NCBI GenBank assembly: GCA_030142905.1
Contig: JASJOG010000061.1
Location: 1,116,001 to 1,180,000, forward strand
DNA length: 64,000 nucleotides
Direction of reading: 5' to 3'
DNA from: Heliopora coerulea
Lineage: Eukaryota > Cnidaria > Anthozoa > Scleralcyonacea > Helioporidae
Shown here piece after piece: positions 44,881-57,010 of this stretch; the stretch's first letter is position 1; each line of letters opens with the position of its first letter. The position numbers and the translations under genes were made by a program. A model generated the notes under the pieces. That model saw only the letters and a program-made list of their open reading frames with translations. It did no database searches and had not been told where the DNA came from.

Positions 44881-46404
44881 TCCTTTCGTTAGAAAAATGG
44901 CTTCACTGTCTTCAAATATGTCTTCTTTGAGCTTATTTGAACAATGTCTATCTACGTCCAAGAAGATCGACGAGAAGTCCTTGCTGTTATTGTATGGCGC
45001 TTTGTCGTAGACAATAAGCAGTCGCACTCGCTCGACGCCTGATCTCAAACGTCTAGTGAATTAGGGGTACCTCCACAGAATTTTAGGAACGGAGACTTAC
45101 ATCTCTTCACACGCAAGGAACAATCAGACCAAGTAGTGCATTGATCTCAGGTAAGTAAAGTTGCTGGTCTTCACTTACTCTCTTCATATTCTTAAACTTA
45201 ATGTAGGCAATATACAAACGTGGTCTTTAGTGATATTTCACTTACAGCAGAAACCCATAGGAAGAATCAATTTTAGATGATTAGTAGAAACTTTGTAAAA
45301 CTTACTAACATTCCCTAACAGTCCTAAAATGTAAATTATTTATTGTTCAGCGTAACTGATTCGAAATGAATATTAATGGTTTGAATGTTGAACCCTTCTA
45401 GCTCTGGCGCTAAACGCCGCTGCTGAGATGCGCGCTTTGTCTCACGTGTTGGTCAAATCAGTGAAACGTGTCCTCACTTCTGGGCTATTGATTCAATATT
45501 GTTTTCCTAGGGTGAAAGCACCTATCATTTTACTTCGAATTTGTATCATTGATTTTATTTTCATGCACTTCCTTTCATAAGTCCAAATCCTCTGTAAATT
45601 GTCTCTACATTCTCTATTTCTTCGGCCACGTTGGCGACAATTCGCCGATTAAAGAACTCAGGCTGATGACATCTATCCAGCTTTTGCTTAGTTCCAATTT
45701 GTACAGTAAGCATCCGTTTTTGAGCTCAGAAATTGAGCGAAACAGCAAACGTTAATGTCTGACAGTAATACAGATTACTATACACTTGGCAAACAAGGGG
45801 GATGAGTATCTTTCACCCCTCTGTTTTGTGCCTTTTTAAAATTTGCCTTAAGTGAAAAATTTTCTAGATCCCCCCCTGTAGATTACCTCATTTACCTATC
45901 TTACCAATCAGGAATAGTTCTAAATATCTTTAGAACTGAGATGCAGAAGGGGAGTAAACACTATTATCTGTCAATTCAAGGTTTCTTTCAAGTGAAACAA
46001 TCGTAATTTTGATTTCATGTTTAGATCTCTTTTTAAAGCTTAGTGAGTAATAAATGTCATCAGAAAGTTTTCATACAGAAAAATAAACTGAACAAGCCAC
46101 AATCAATCTAAAAGATTGAGAAGCTTAGAAAACGTGAATTGAACAAACGACAACTCGTTTTCGCTCACCAGTGGTCGATCACTGAAGACTAGGAAGAATT
46201 TGATATTTTACTTCACGAAGAAGTTCGTCTAATCCAGGCTGAAATTACTTTATTGAAATGACATTTACAATTTTAGGAAATCTCTAACCCAACACAGTGT
46301 AGTTAAGCGGAAGTCTGGCTTATATAGCCACAACTATGAAAAGGGAATTTTCTCCCATTTCTCAAACAAAAACGGTACATATATTATACATACTGTATAT
46401 GACA
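44881..46404. other. No recognisable gene
   Basis: Short ORFs only, without motifs. Confidence 0.4.
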
Positions 46405-46409
46405 TATTG

Positions 46410-46459
<50 letters not shown>

Positions 46460-46781
46460 GATACATATTATGTATATTAAAGATACTCAAATATTCTTCC
46501 AAAATTCATTTAGAATTCATGAGGAAAATACAAAAGAAAATGACATCCAGGTCGTGTCTTTACATGTGATAAAGACAGAGGACATTCTATATGTGAAGAA
46601 GAAGTTAAATTTTTTTGGCTTAAAAACATAAATTCCCAAACTTACTTAAAAAATTAGTTATTAGGATGTTCATTTTTGAAGACATCTAAAAAACTCGCAG
46701 TACGCGCTTAAGAGGATCTAAAACAATCGACTATCGCCTCATGTTTTAAATTTCGATAAAGCACTCCTGCTTGATTTTTAA

Positions 46782-46823
<42 letters not shown>

Positions 46824-47037
46824 CATCTACACTTATATAACATATATATATAACATCTACACTTAGTAAGATGAAATTTACCTATACATATATATATATA
46901 TATGTCTGCCTGTGCGAAAAGAGTGGTTAATATATGTTGTTCTCTACATTGTCGTTTTATACGGTTAATCAATATACTCTTTTACTTATGCCTTACAACT
47001 TAAATACTTTCTATTTTATATATATTTATATATATAC

Positions 47038-47087
<50 letters not shown>

Positions 47088-47092
47088 ATATA
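46405..47092. repeat. Penelope-associated TA tracts and unit U
   Basis: TA runs at 46409-46460, 46784-46820, 46888-46903 and 47020-47092. Unit U on the plus strand at 46905-47012 (AAAAGAGTGGTTAATATATG, then ACATTGTCGTTTTATACGGT) matches 24571-24672 and the reverse of 25005-25128. Confidence 0.75.
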
Positions 47093-47208
47093 ACTACAGA
47101 CGGAACCGTTTCGGCCTACTGGACCTCATCAGTGTAGTGCTGACGAGCAGGATGGGGAAGCCTATACTATATAGGCAACTCAAATGTCCTACACTTGTGG
47201 TACATCTA
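46905..47208 (-). mobile_element. Hammerhead-bearing composite unit, copy B
   Basis: Read on the minus strand: leader from 47208, hammerhead 47138-47093, TA tract, then unit U inverted. This is the same architecture as copy A. Here it lies downstream of Penelope coding sequence on the same strand (47820-48418), supporting a terminal-repeat origin. Confidence 0.65.
47093..47138 (-). ncRNA. Type I hammerhead ribozyme, copy B
   Basis: Minus strand: stem I ACTACA (47138-47133) with TGTAGT (47098-47093); CTGATGA at 47132-47126; stem II GGTC/GGCC with loop CAGTA, so one G-U wobble replaces the G-C of copy A and pairing is kept; GAAA at 47112-47109; stem III ACGG/CCGT; cut after the C at 47099. The invariant core is complete. 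Confidence 0.85.
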
Positions 47209-47445
47209 CGCGTGCCAGAGTGCTCTAACTAGAGACTAGTGAGCGTGCGCAAATTCACTAGCGACATGGCTCATCCTGTAGAGTGCTCGATATGAACCAA
47301 GAGGCCATAGAGCGACATCTAACATATATATATATCAAAAGTATGATCGAACACAAGTATCGATTATAAAGAAAATGGTGTGACTAAAAGAAGATCTATG
47401 TAGAATAACCACTCGTTCGTTTCAAATAAATAACGTTTTATTTCA

Positions 47446-47484
47446 CACACAAACGTTTTCGCTTCTAGAAGCTCTGCAGGTGTG
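47446..47484 (-). ncRNA. Degenerate hammerhead-like motif
   Basis: Minus strand: stem I CACAC/GTGTG, stem II GCTTCTAGAAGC, then GAAAACGTTT with a loopless AAC/GTT stem III. The first core box reads CTGCAGA where CTGANGA is required, so the copy should be inactive. It is a relative of 24526-24570. Confidence 0.4.
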
Positions 47485-47819
47485 GGATTACTCGAGTGGT
47501 TAGGTTCCTTTTATGCTTACATTTATGTCAACCTACTGTTATGTTAATTATTTTTTCCATTCTCAGAAAATTTTTTCAGCATTATGTCATCACGTACATA
47601 CGAATGTTTTGAATATTATAGCTATATTACTTCAATAGTTCTTTTAAAAAGTTTGCTGATCCGTTTATTTTTATTAATTTTTCCCCTAGGAAGAGTTCAG
47701 ATCGGGCTTAAAAAGTCCAATTATCTCCCTTTCTTTTGACTACCTGATCAGTCTACTGGGATCTTTGCAATGATATATTGGAAACATTTCAAATTTTCCA
47801 TCCTTGCTTGTCTTCAGAT

Positions 47820-48418
47820 GTTTAACTGTTTAATGTCTGTATTGGTCGTGTCGTATTTGTTCCTTATGAAGTGTTACTCTCTTTCCTAGATTATCTGTTT
47901 GTCCAACAAAACAACTTTCATATTTCGCGCAAATGATTAAGTAGATTACATTTCTTGCTTTGCAGTTTATCGATGAAATGATCTTCCATACTTTCCGGTT
48001 TTTAAGAGTAATTGACTCTCCCATGAATATGTACGCATGTCCCGCAACTCGCCTCGTTGCATTTTGTAACCATCGGCGTATGTTGTGTTGAGGAGAATTC
48101 AGACTTCATGAGGTGTAGTTTTAGGTTTTTGGGTTGTCTGCAGCTAATCACTAATTTTGTTTGGTCCATTATGCTTTTCCTTTTTCTTGAATTGTTCAAA
48201 AAATTCAAATATTCTTTCACTTTGCCGACGGCTTGGGGATTGTTTGGATTATATGTAATTATAAGTGGAAGAATTTCGTTATGAGGAGTTTCTTTCTTGG
48301 TTGATCTTAATTCTTGTATGTTGAGTTTTTGTGCCATTTCGATTCCCGTTGTGATGATTTGTTCTGAATAGTTTTGTTTTCTTAAGAAGTTTTTAAGTTC
48401 ACTAAGGTCAAGGGTGGA
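47820..48418 (-). pseudogene. Penelope-like element, RT end and GIY-YIG domain
   Basis: Minus-strand coding starts abruptly at about 48418 (DLSELKNFLRKQNYSEQI) and runs through ORF 48337-48002: LPLIITYNPNNPQ, then CRQPKNLKLHLMKSEF, then a CNEASCGTC cysteine cluster, all typical of the RT-to-endonuclease linker of Penelope proteins. A frame change near 48010 leads to NVIYLIICAKYESCFVGQT, the GIY-YIG motif in variant form (VIYLI...FVGQT), and RVTLHKEQI. Coding decays after 47830, but in-frame remnants reach about 47600. The RT catalytic part is missing. The truncation point coincides with the end of the next element. Confidence 0.75.
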
Positions 48419-48424
48419 TCTTGG

Positions 48425-48820
48425 GTAGTTTCCGTAGTTTCCGGAAACAACTGAAGATTTGGGAATTATTTTTTAAATCAGCACAATTTAAAATAGTTTG
48501 CAAAATATCTTTTTAAAATACCATATTCCTAGCCGTTTTAAGTGTGCTATTTTCAAAAATTTTCGCAAATATTTGCGTTTGATTACGAGCTCGACTCATT
48601 TTCTTGCTGGCAATTCTACCTTTCCTTGAAGAAATGTCTTCAATCTATCGAAATCTGGAAACTACTAAGTTGAAGGATGGAAACTACTAGGAAACCGTTT
48701 TGGAAACTACTGAGCACTCCTATGTATATTGAGATCAGTGGTTGGAAACTACTGAGCTCGGTCGCTGATTGGCCGGAATTTTCGTAAACTACTGAGGAAA
48801 CTACCGAGAAAAGTATAAAA
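48425..48820 (+). promoter_or_regulatory. TATA promoter with clustered GGAAACTAC motifs
   Basis: GGAAACTAC occurs at 48657, 48679, 48702, 48744 and 48796, and inverted at 48425 and 48434; AAACTACTGAG is the common extended form. A reverse CCAAT (GATTGG, about 48767) and TATAAAA (48814-48820) follow, about 230 bp before the ATG at 49049. This looks like a subterminal repeat cluster and promoter of the element at 49.0-53.9 kb. Confidence 0.55.
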
Positions 48821-49048
48821 AGCCAAGCCTACCCCCCTTAAGTCCCTCTGTTTCGTTAGACGTTCTATAACAGTCGTTTGAAACAGAACACTATTTGATA
48901 AGTGTAATTTCACTCATTTGCTTCGATCTACGTTCGAATTCAGAAGAATACAAGTGATTTTTCTGAAATTTCATTGGATTTACGCTTGGTTTAACAGATT
49001 GCTTTTGCGTGAATATTAATTTATACTGCGTTTCAATTCCACGCTTGA

Positions 49049-49549
49049 GTGGAAATGGCATTAGTTCGAGTTCCTCGTGGTCAGCCGATATTTTCCAAGG
49101 AAGATTGCTCTCCCTTTGATATTGGTGTGGTACTTAACGATGTCAGAACGTTTTCTGATGCTGAGAAGCTTCAATTCATTGAAAATGTATGGAGTCCTCG
49201 TACCGATCGCTTATTTGAATTCCCGTCTACTGCAGAATCGGGAAAATCGCGAAAATTTCAACGGTCGTGGCTACAAAAATACTCTTGGTTGGCTTGCTCA
49301 AAGTACGTTGACGGCGCTTTTTGTTTACCGTGCGTAATGTTTGGTCGTGATGCAACTGTCGACAAACTCATGAAGTCTCCAATTACATGTTGGACCTCGG
49401 CAACTAGTCGTTTTAAAAAACATTCCTGTGGAAGATCTGATACCCACAATACTGCAGTACTAGCAATGGATAACTTTGTGAGGGTTATGAGACGCCAAGC
49501 AGTTCCTGTTAACGAGCAGCTAAACACTCTATTTGCGGCAACAAATTGA
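49049..49549 (+). pseudogene. TTF/ZMYM-type zinc-finger N-terminal region
   Basis: This is the first ORF after the TATA box (ATG 49049, 166 residues). It holds a TTF-type zinc-finger signature of hAT and ZMYM proteins: FQRSWLQKYSWLACSKYVD, then GAFCLPCVMFGRD, then a TSATSRFKKHSC helix. The usual transposase core does not follow; instead the frame breaks at 49547 and a different family continues. It may be the true N-terminus of a chimeric element protein or a separate hAT fragment. Confidence 0.55.
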
Positions 49550-49554
49550 AACAA

Positions 49555-52500
49555 GTCGCAAAATCCTATCATCCCTTTTTGAGACACCAGGCTTCTTGGC
49601 ACAAAACGTGTAGAGATCTTTTTAACAACACAAAATTGCGGTGTGCACAGAAAAGAAACTTTATGACGAGCAGCCAGAAAGAAACACGCAAGTTGAAGAA
49701 GAGAGAGGAAGTCCAATTAAAGCCAGGAGGACAAGCTTTGCTGCAAGCTTATCTTCTGCCAATAGCAAATGCATTTTCTGCTATAAACTTGACGAACTTT
49801 CAAATCTTCGTTCAGCTTCAACACTTGAGATTGACCAAAAGGTGAGGGAATGTGCTATTCTCCTGAACGACGGAGGACTCATAGCTAAGTTATCAAGTCG
49901 AGATATGGTAGTGATGGAAGGAAAATATCATGCTAAGTTTCTCATTTCTCTGTATAATCGGGCAAGGCCACTAAGAACAGGAAGTTGTTAGGAGAACGAA
50001 TATTTAGTACTAAATATAGATGAACTAGCGTTTGCTGAACTCATTGCATTTATTGAAGAACGTCTGCAGTCTGAAGAATTAGCTTCGCTGAAGATGGCGG
50101 AGCTGACGGTATTCTTCGGGAAGAAATTGGAGGATTTGGGAGCTGAATCTGAGTCGATTAACACCACTATACTGAAGGAAAGAGTCTTGGCCGTTGTCCC
50201 CGATCTTATTTGTTAAAGTCAGGGAAGAGATACTATACTTGTACTGAAACATGAAATTGGAGATGCCCTAAAATGAGCAAAGGAGAAAAATTCAGAAGCA
50301 TGGCATTTGGCAAAGGCGGCCATGATCGTAAGAAGAGATATAACTCGGATAAAGAACTCTTTTAACGGAACATTTCCCAAAGAATGCCAGAATGATTCCG
50401 TCCCAGCTTCCCTAAAGGTTCTTGTTGACATGATACTTAGAGGAGCCACTGTTAACACGGAGCCTGCTGAGAGAGATCCAAATCAAGCCTGCTTAACCAT
50501 CGCTCAGCTAATTGTTTTTAACAGCATTTCACATGGACATGGGACTGCGTAACGATATCACCATACAAGGGCCAAATAATATCCAGTACCCATTAGCACG
50601 TCTCTGAAAATCCATGGAGTGACAAGGGATAAATCACTTATCGACGCCTGTTTCAAGTTGGGACTGTGCATTTCGTATGACAGGTTACTGTCTGTATCTT
50701 CCGACATAGGCAATTCGGTCATTGCGCGGTATGAGAGTGAAGATGTGGTGTGTCCAAGCAAGCTACGCTCAGGATTGTTTACAACTGCAGCAGTGGGCAA
50801 TATTGATCACAATCCCAGCTCCACAAGCTCGCACGACTCGTTCCATGGTACAGCGATTTCGTTAGTGCAGCATCCTACAGCCTTGAAACAGGGAGAGAGT
50901 AGAGAAGTCGATTCGTTTGATCCCTCTATTTCTGGCCCCAAGACGATTGTGCAGCTGCCATCATCATTTCGCAACGTACCACCTGTGTCATTACCATCTG
51001 GCGAACTTTATGCTCCTTTATGCCCAGATGCAATTTCCTACAAAGATGGGAAATCAGGGGAGAGATCAGGTAAAAGACTGGTTAGAACACGTACAGAATC
51101 TCATTCTCAAGGAGGAACTTGACAAGAATGAAGCTGTGTCCTAGTCTGTGTATCGCGCGTCGCAAGCATCGCCATCTTCCTATACACCAGCAATCATCAC
51201 ACTTCTTCCCATGTTCTTGGAGAACGCTCATTCACTGGCAATGATACTACATTCAATGAACGTAGTTCAACCTGCTGTCCACCACGTCAATCTTACTCAA
51301 ACCCCAGTAATTGCGGTAGATCAGCCCTTATTTGCTTTGGCCAAACAACTTCAGTGGAAGCTTGTAAGCAGTCACGGTGAAGATAAATTGGTAGTAATGT
51401 TCGGTGGTCTACATATAGAGATGATGGCTTTTAACGTTCTGGGCAAATAGCTGGATGGGAGTAGATGGACGGAGGTTATGACAAACTCGGGCATAGGCAG
51501 TCAGGGTATTGTGGAGTTCTTTATCACTTGCAGCCATCTGACCAGAACAAGACGTGCCCACAAAGTGACAGCAGCTAGTCTTTATCTCTGACAACAGAAA
51601 ACCTACGGTGAATATGTTAAAAAAGTTGGCGACTGTGAATCCAAATCAATCGAAGATTGGAAAGAAAATATGGCAAAAAGCCACCCGCAGTTTCTTTACT
51701 GGTCTGGAGTTCTGGGACTCCAGATTCTTTGTTTACAACTCGTTCGATCGTTTAGAGAAGCTGATTTCGGCTTGTATCTTAAGTCACTTAAACAAATTGT
51801 TTCGTGGATGTTCGCCATGGTCAATGTTAACTATGCAAGATGGCTATCTGTTCATATTCGCGATACGTCAGAACTTCCAGTTAAGCATCCGGACGTCTTT
51901 TACGAGTTTTCCAATGGGTCGTTCATGGTGCACAAAACAAAGAAGTTGTTCTAGTTCATAGCTTTAGACCAAGCGCACGAGCAAGCTAACGCAGTAGTGA
52001 AGAGAGAGGGAGGTGCTGTTGGACTGACGGAGAACCCCTCAGCTTTAAGAAGGTGGATGATTGCAGGACCAGAAGTACCAAGAATGGTTCAGGAATTCGA
52101 GGACAGTGCATCGGTGCAGAAGCACGATCATCACGAGAAAACACAGGCCACTCAAAGAGAACTTCGTAAAGATATTTTGAATGTCGTTTCCAGCTTTGAA
52201 TTCATGGGAAACCCATTTACAGAGGAAAGTCAAGACTTATTTGCCATCCACACGAAAGATGTAATGGACCGTTGTGTCGTCGACACGGTGCAGAATGTGA
52301 TGAAACTTGGAGAAGAACAGTATCAACGGTTCGTCAATAAGAGATTTGTGGAAAGAAGCACAGCTGTCACCGAAACGTTGAACAAAAATAATTTTGCTAC
52401 CTTCAAGATGGGAAAGGAGAAAGTCGTTTCAAAAGATAAGGCTAAAATGAAGGCTCTGAAAGAGCACTGTGGCCTGTTTTCTAGGCTGTATATATAGCAA

Positions 52501-53866
52501 GTCAGAATCGAAATGGAGATCTTGATGACTTAATTTAAATATGAGAACCAGCCACGGCCATCTCTTGCACAAGCAGGAAACTTGCGCGGCGGGCAGAAAG
52601 TAGATCTGATAAATTGCGTCGAGCCTTCGACTGATGTTCTGTCACCAACCCCAGATGTTATCATTCTAGATGGTGCAGTCGTTGTTCAGATGGTTGCAAC
52701 CGGGACGGTGCGCACATTTGAGGAGTATGCACAAGTCGTTTTCCTCCCATATGTATGGAAGCATTTAGACGCAGCTAAAAGGGTTGATATAGTATGGGAT
52801 GATTACAGGAAAGATTCGTTGAAGAAAGCGACAAGGGAGAAGCGAGGCTTTGGTCAACGGCGAAAGGTTTCACCAACAACACGTATTCCCTCTGATTGGA
52901 AAGACGTCCTACGTGTAGATGCCAACAAGAGTGAGTTGTTTAAGTTTCTGGCAAAGCAAGTGATAGGCAAACCGATTCCTGGGGGAAAGGAGATTTACAG
53001 CACATATGAGGAAAAAGTTTTGTGCTCTCCTGAAAGATCGCAGTTGGATATCCTAGACCCATGCAACCATGAAGAGGTGGACACGCGTTCAATGGTGCAC
53101 GTGCTGGATGCTAGTGACTGTGGACATCAACGGATAATGATTGTGGTACGGTAATGTAGTGGTACTGGCTATATCGATTGCAAACAAAATCCAAGCAAAT
53201 GAACTGTGGGTTCTCTAGAGTACAGGGAAGCACGGCCGGTATCTACCTGTGCACACAATTGCCTCGACACTCGGTCCTGACAAAGCATCTGTCCTACCGT
53301 TGTTTCACGCTCTTACAGGATGCGATACTGTTTCCTTTTTTGAAGGCCGAGGAAAGAACACAGCTTGGGACGTATGGGATGTATTTCCAAAGCTAACACC
53401 TGCACTTAAAGAGCTAAATGCATTGCCGCAAGAGATTGATCATTCGAATTCATCTCTGGTGATAATCGAGCGTTTCGTGATCCTTTTATATGATCGAACA
53501 AGCAATCGTACTAAAGTTAACAAAACTTGATAAGAATTGTTTGTCTAGAAGTCCACGACGCTTAATAACATTCTGCCCACTCAAGAAGCCTTGCTACAGC
53601 ACACAAAGCCAGCGGTCTTGCAAGGAGGATTTATGTGGGGTCAGTGCTGCTTGAAAGAGTTGACTATTCCTTGCCCATCCGATTGAGGATGGCATCTTGA
53701 TGGCAATTCATGGTCACAAAAGTGGACAACTCTTCCTCAAGTGAAAGATGCATGTTATGAACTCATCAGTTGCGGATGTAAAACCACATGTTCAGGTCGT
53801 TGTAAATGTGCCAAGGCAAACTTGGAGTGTACACGATTGTGCAATTGTGGCGGTGACTGTCAGTAG
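49555..53866 (+). pseudogene. Large decayed element protein of the HALTGCDTVS / Cys-tail family
   Basis: About 4.3 kb of broken coding with at least ten stops or shifts. In order: SWHKTCRDLFNNTKLRCAQK; a zinc-ribbon-like CIFCYKLDE with AKYHAKFLISLYNRAR (about 49770-49960); TIAQLIVFNSIS; GLFTTAAVGNIDHNPSS with SFHGTAISL (50770-50870); PEVPRMVQEFED; a VDIVWDDYRKDSLKKATREKR region (52780-52840); CNHEEVDTRSMVH (53060); LPLFHALTGCDTVSFFEGRGK (53300-53350); and a tail with 10 Cys in 36 residues ending at the TAG at 53864. I recall this order from an abundant uncharacterised invertebrate protein family. The DTR...VVVLA...GCD spacing resembles XPG/FEN-type nucleases (inference). No 3' terminus was found. 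Confidence 0.6.
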
Positions 53867-56479
53867 CTAACGACTTTGGCGTTGTTGTACTCAACAAAGC
53901 ACGTTTCGTTTGTATAGACGTTCAACCGGATCAATAGTAGCAATAAAAATCCAATTATTATTAATCGTTATGAAACGGTTGTGAATAGGACAAAGATACT
54001 GAGTCAGCATTTCAATATTTTTTTAAGTTGCTATATCTCAGAAACTATACTTCTCAGAGAAATGTTGTAATATAATTTTTCGATCCTCTTTATAAGCTCT
54101 ATAAGAATATTTAGTTAAATTCTTGCAGTTCTGATTTTTACTCTTTCTTCTATTGATGACATAATAAAAAATGCCACGCGCAGAACGCATTAGAAAATGA
54201 GAATTTAGGCTGGTCCTATATCAGATTACTTTAGTCCTGGCCAGGTTAGAAATGTGACAAAATTTCATACTTGTATCATCAAAGTGAAGTATTCTGTCGT
54301 TAACAACTGGACTATAGGGCTTGGTTATGTTAACCTTTTGGTCCACATTTAACTTTCAGTTTTCACTCTGGCCAATGCTTTAATCCCAGGAAATTTTTGT
54401 CATCAAGAGAATACAGATGTTTCAGACAAGATCACGTCAAGAAAACCTCAAATTAAGTAAAGTGTATAACATAATCCCAAAATTAACATCTTGAAACTTG
54501 AGATACAAGACGAAGATAGATGCGGTAATATTTCGTCTTTATTGTCGGCTGGTTATGGTTTTTGGTTGATACCTCAAATCTTTTTCCAACTTTTAGAATT
54601 CTTTTGGCTAATGCCAGATGATTTTACTTATCAAGGGGAGATGTCTAATGCGAGGGGTTAATAAGGATACTAGGTTTTGATCTCTTAACCTATTAACATC
54701 TGGCTCTGGTAAAGCAATATCAAGTGTCTGACTTAATTAGACAAATTCTGAATTAATGTGGTCATACCTAAAAAGCAACAGGGTTAAAATAGGATTCAAC
54801 CCTTTAACTCTCAGTTGTTTGCACCTGCAAGCTGTTTTTCTGGGAACATGTCTATGCTTCTACTTGCTTGACATTTTGTCTGTCACATGAATGTCACAGA
54901 TAAGCTTCAACCTCTTCCTACCCTGACAATGAACCCATGCTCTCTCTTTGCCTACCTTGAATTAGCAGGATTTAAATGGGAAAGTTACCAAAGGCAACAA
55001 TGGATTACCATAATGGAAACAGTTTTAATGCATTGCTGACAACTGGCAAGCACCCTTCTTCTGCTCAACAAAATCATGTTGCATTGCTATTGCAAGAATA
55101 AAATAAAAAATATTGTCTTTGGTGTGAGAGGTTTAATTCTGTGAATAGGTTTATGTACCATGCACCATAATTGAACATGAATCCTTATCACTTACTAGAT
55201 TATCCAAACATTAAGCTACAAAGAACAAACTGGGTTGTAGAGTGATGCATCATGTTAACTATGTACACTACATTATAGTTTATAATTAATGGAGAATAAG
55301 TGTAGTGACAGGTCTTGTGTATTGACATGTCAGTTACTCATTGGGTCCACTTAATCACAAACAAATGATTAGTTTATTGAGACTTCCCAAACTTCATACA
55401 GTCCATCTGTTCCACCAATTATAAACCAGCCCACACTGTAACCCTACCATCTAATTTTTTGTACCCATTTTGTTTGAGTACCTTGCCATGCAGTGTCAGC
55501 TGTTACTTGTTTGATTTTCATTTGGGGATAACAACTTTTTTTTGAGTGTTAAAGTTAGAAAATCATGTGCACTAATAATATTTAACTATATTAACATCAA
55601 TCTAAACGTTATATATAACTCTGCAATATTACTGTACAGGTTCGGATCTAGAATTTTGCAGAAGGAGGTGTTTGGCACACCAGCTGAGGCTTCAGGTTTT
55701 TCAGGAAGGCATGATTGACCAGATCATTGGTTATTCTAGGTTTTTGAGGGGGTGATTTCTTTATCGCTTAAATGGGGGTACAATTAACAAAAAAAAATAT
55801 ACAAATGAAGTCTATTGTATAAACATAGGGACAATGGCAAGAAACCCTTACATTGTCAGGTGGCTTAATGTGGGGTAAACGCCCTAAACACTCTCTCTGG
55901 ATCTGCCACAGCTGTTATTTCATGTATGTGGTTATTATCTTTCCACTGGAGCTCGGGTAAATGATATCCGTGGTCCTTGAAAGGAAGGTCTGGACAAAAT
56001 AACTTAAGAAGCTCTTGGTTAATAATTATGTTGTCTTAACAATGTAAAACTGGCCTTCAGAAACAAAAACGTGTGGCTACCCAATTTCTGATGTTAAAAA
56101 TGTTACATTATTCACGGAGAAATGGAGAAATCTAGAAATTCTAATTTTGACCTAATGTACCCTATTTACCTTGGATAACAAGAGGTCAGCTTGAAATTTT
56201 GTTGTCAAGTGCACAACCACCTCTTAAGATGTAGTTGTCCAAGAAAAGTTTGATCATCTTGGACAACTGAATGTTTACTTCTTTTTTCTAATTTCAGGCT
56301 GATAAATAAGATATACAGCATACTCATTTATATCTTTCATAATAGAATTTCCATCACACTTGGCTGCATGACCTGTGTGCAACTGGAATAAGCTTTTATA
56401 CTTTTATCAGTAACCATTAGTAAACAATTTTGCACAACAAGGAGTGACTTTAATTTGGTGCGTGTTAAGAACGGTGTCC
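53867..56479. other. No recognisable gene
   Basis: A copy of the dispersed motif (CTAATGCCAGATGATTTTAC) lies at about 54607-54630. GGATCTAG...GGATCTGCC ends at about 55637-55914 hint at an old hAT MITE but are weak. No coding found. Confidence 0.4.
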
Positions 56480-56689
56480 GTAAACTTAAAATATGAGGTT
56501 GATCGCAGTCAGCTTTCTGCATTGCAGTCAAATAGAAACACTTCATCTTTTGCCTACTTTTCTTGGGGTATTGCAGATGTTGCAGATGGAAGTCTTTAAC
56601 ACTTCCAAAGCAGGTTTAGTTGTGTAACATTGAAGCCAGCCTTAACATCTGTCCATTGCATTAATTTTTGAATATTACTTACAATAAAT

Positions 56690-57010
56690 CATGCATTAAG
56701 CGAAATGAATGATCGTCAAGCCCTATACTCAGAAAAAGATTCTGAGCCCCAGACGGGGATCGAACACGCCACCTTCTGATGACCGGTGAGACGCTCTAAC
56801 CAATGAGCTACCAAGGCTCAGATGGTGAGCTAAGGTACAAGTTTAGTATATATGTGCGACCTTAGTGGAAGCCACTATATGTTAGTAATGATTGATGAAG
56901 TTTTTGTTTGAGAAACGTGAGAGCTTGGATATGTCTTAAGCGAGATGAACGATCGTCAAGACCTGAACTCAGAAAACGATTCTGAGCCCTGGGTGTTAAG
57001 GTGATTTTAA
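56690..57010 (-). mobile_element. tRNA-derived SINE and adjacent partial copy
   Basis: The tRNA-like head at 56820-56742 (minus) has A box TAGCTCATTGGTTAGAGCG and B box GTTCGATCCC. The body at 56741-56700 (GATCGTCAAGCCC on plus) recurs at 56945-56998 (GATCGTCAAGACC with ATTCTGAGCCC), so a second, head-less copy lies next to it. The anticodon loop is too long for a working tRNA. Confidence 0.6.

Noticed and set aside
53755..53775. Another CTGATGA on the reverse strand
   Set aside because: No downstream GAAA box and no pairing.
55637..55914. hAT MITE candidate with GGATCTAG/GGATCTGCC ends
   Set aside because: TIR alignment needs a gap and the flanking 8-mers agree at only about five positions.
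56742..56820. Functional tRNA gene on the minus strand
   Set aside because: A and B boxes are good, but the anticodon loop is too long and the body repeats elsewhere, so it is a SINE head.
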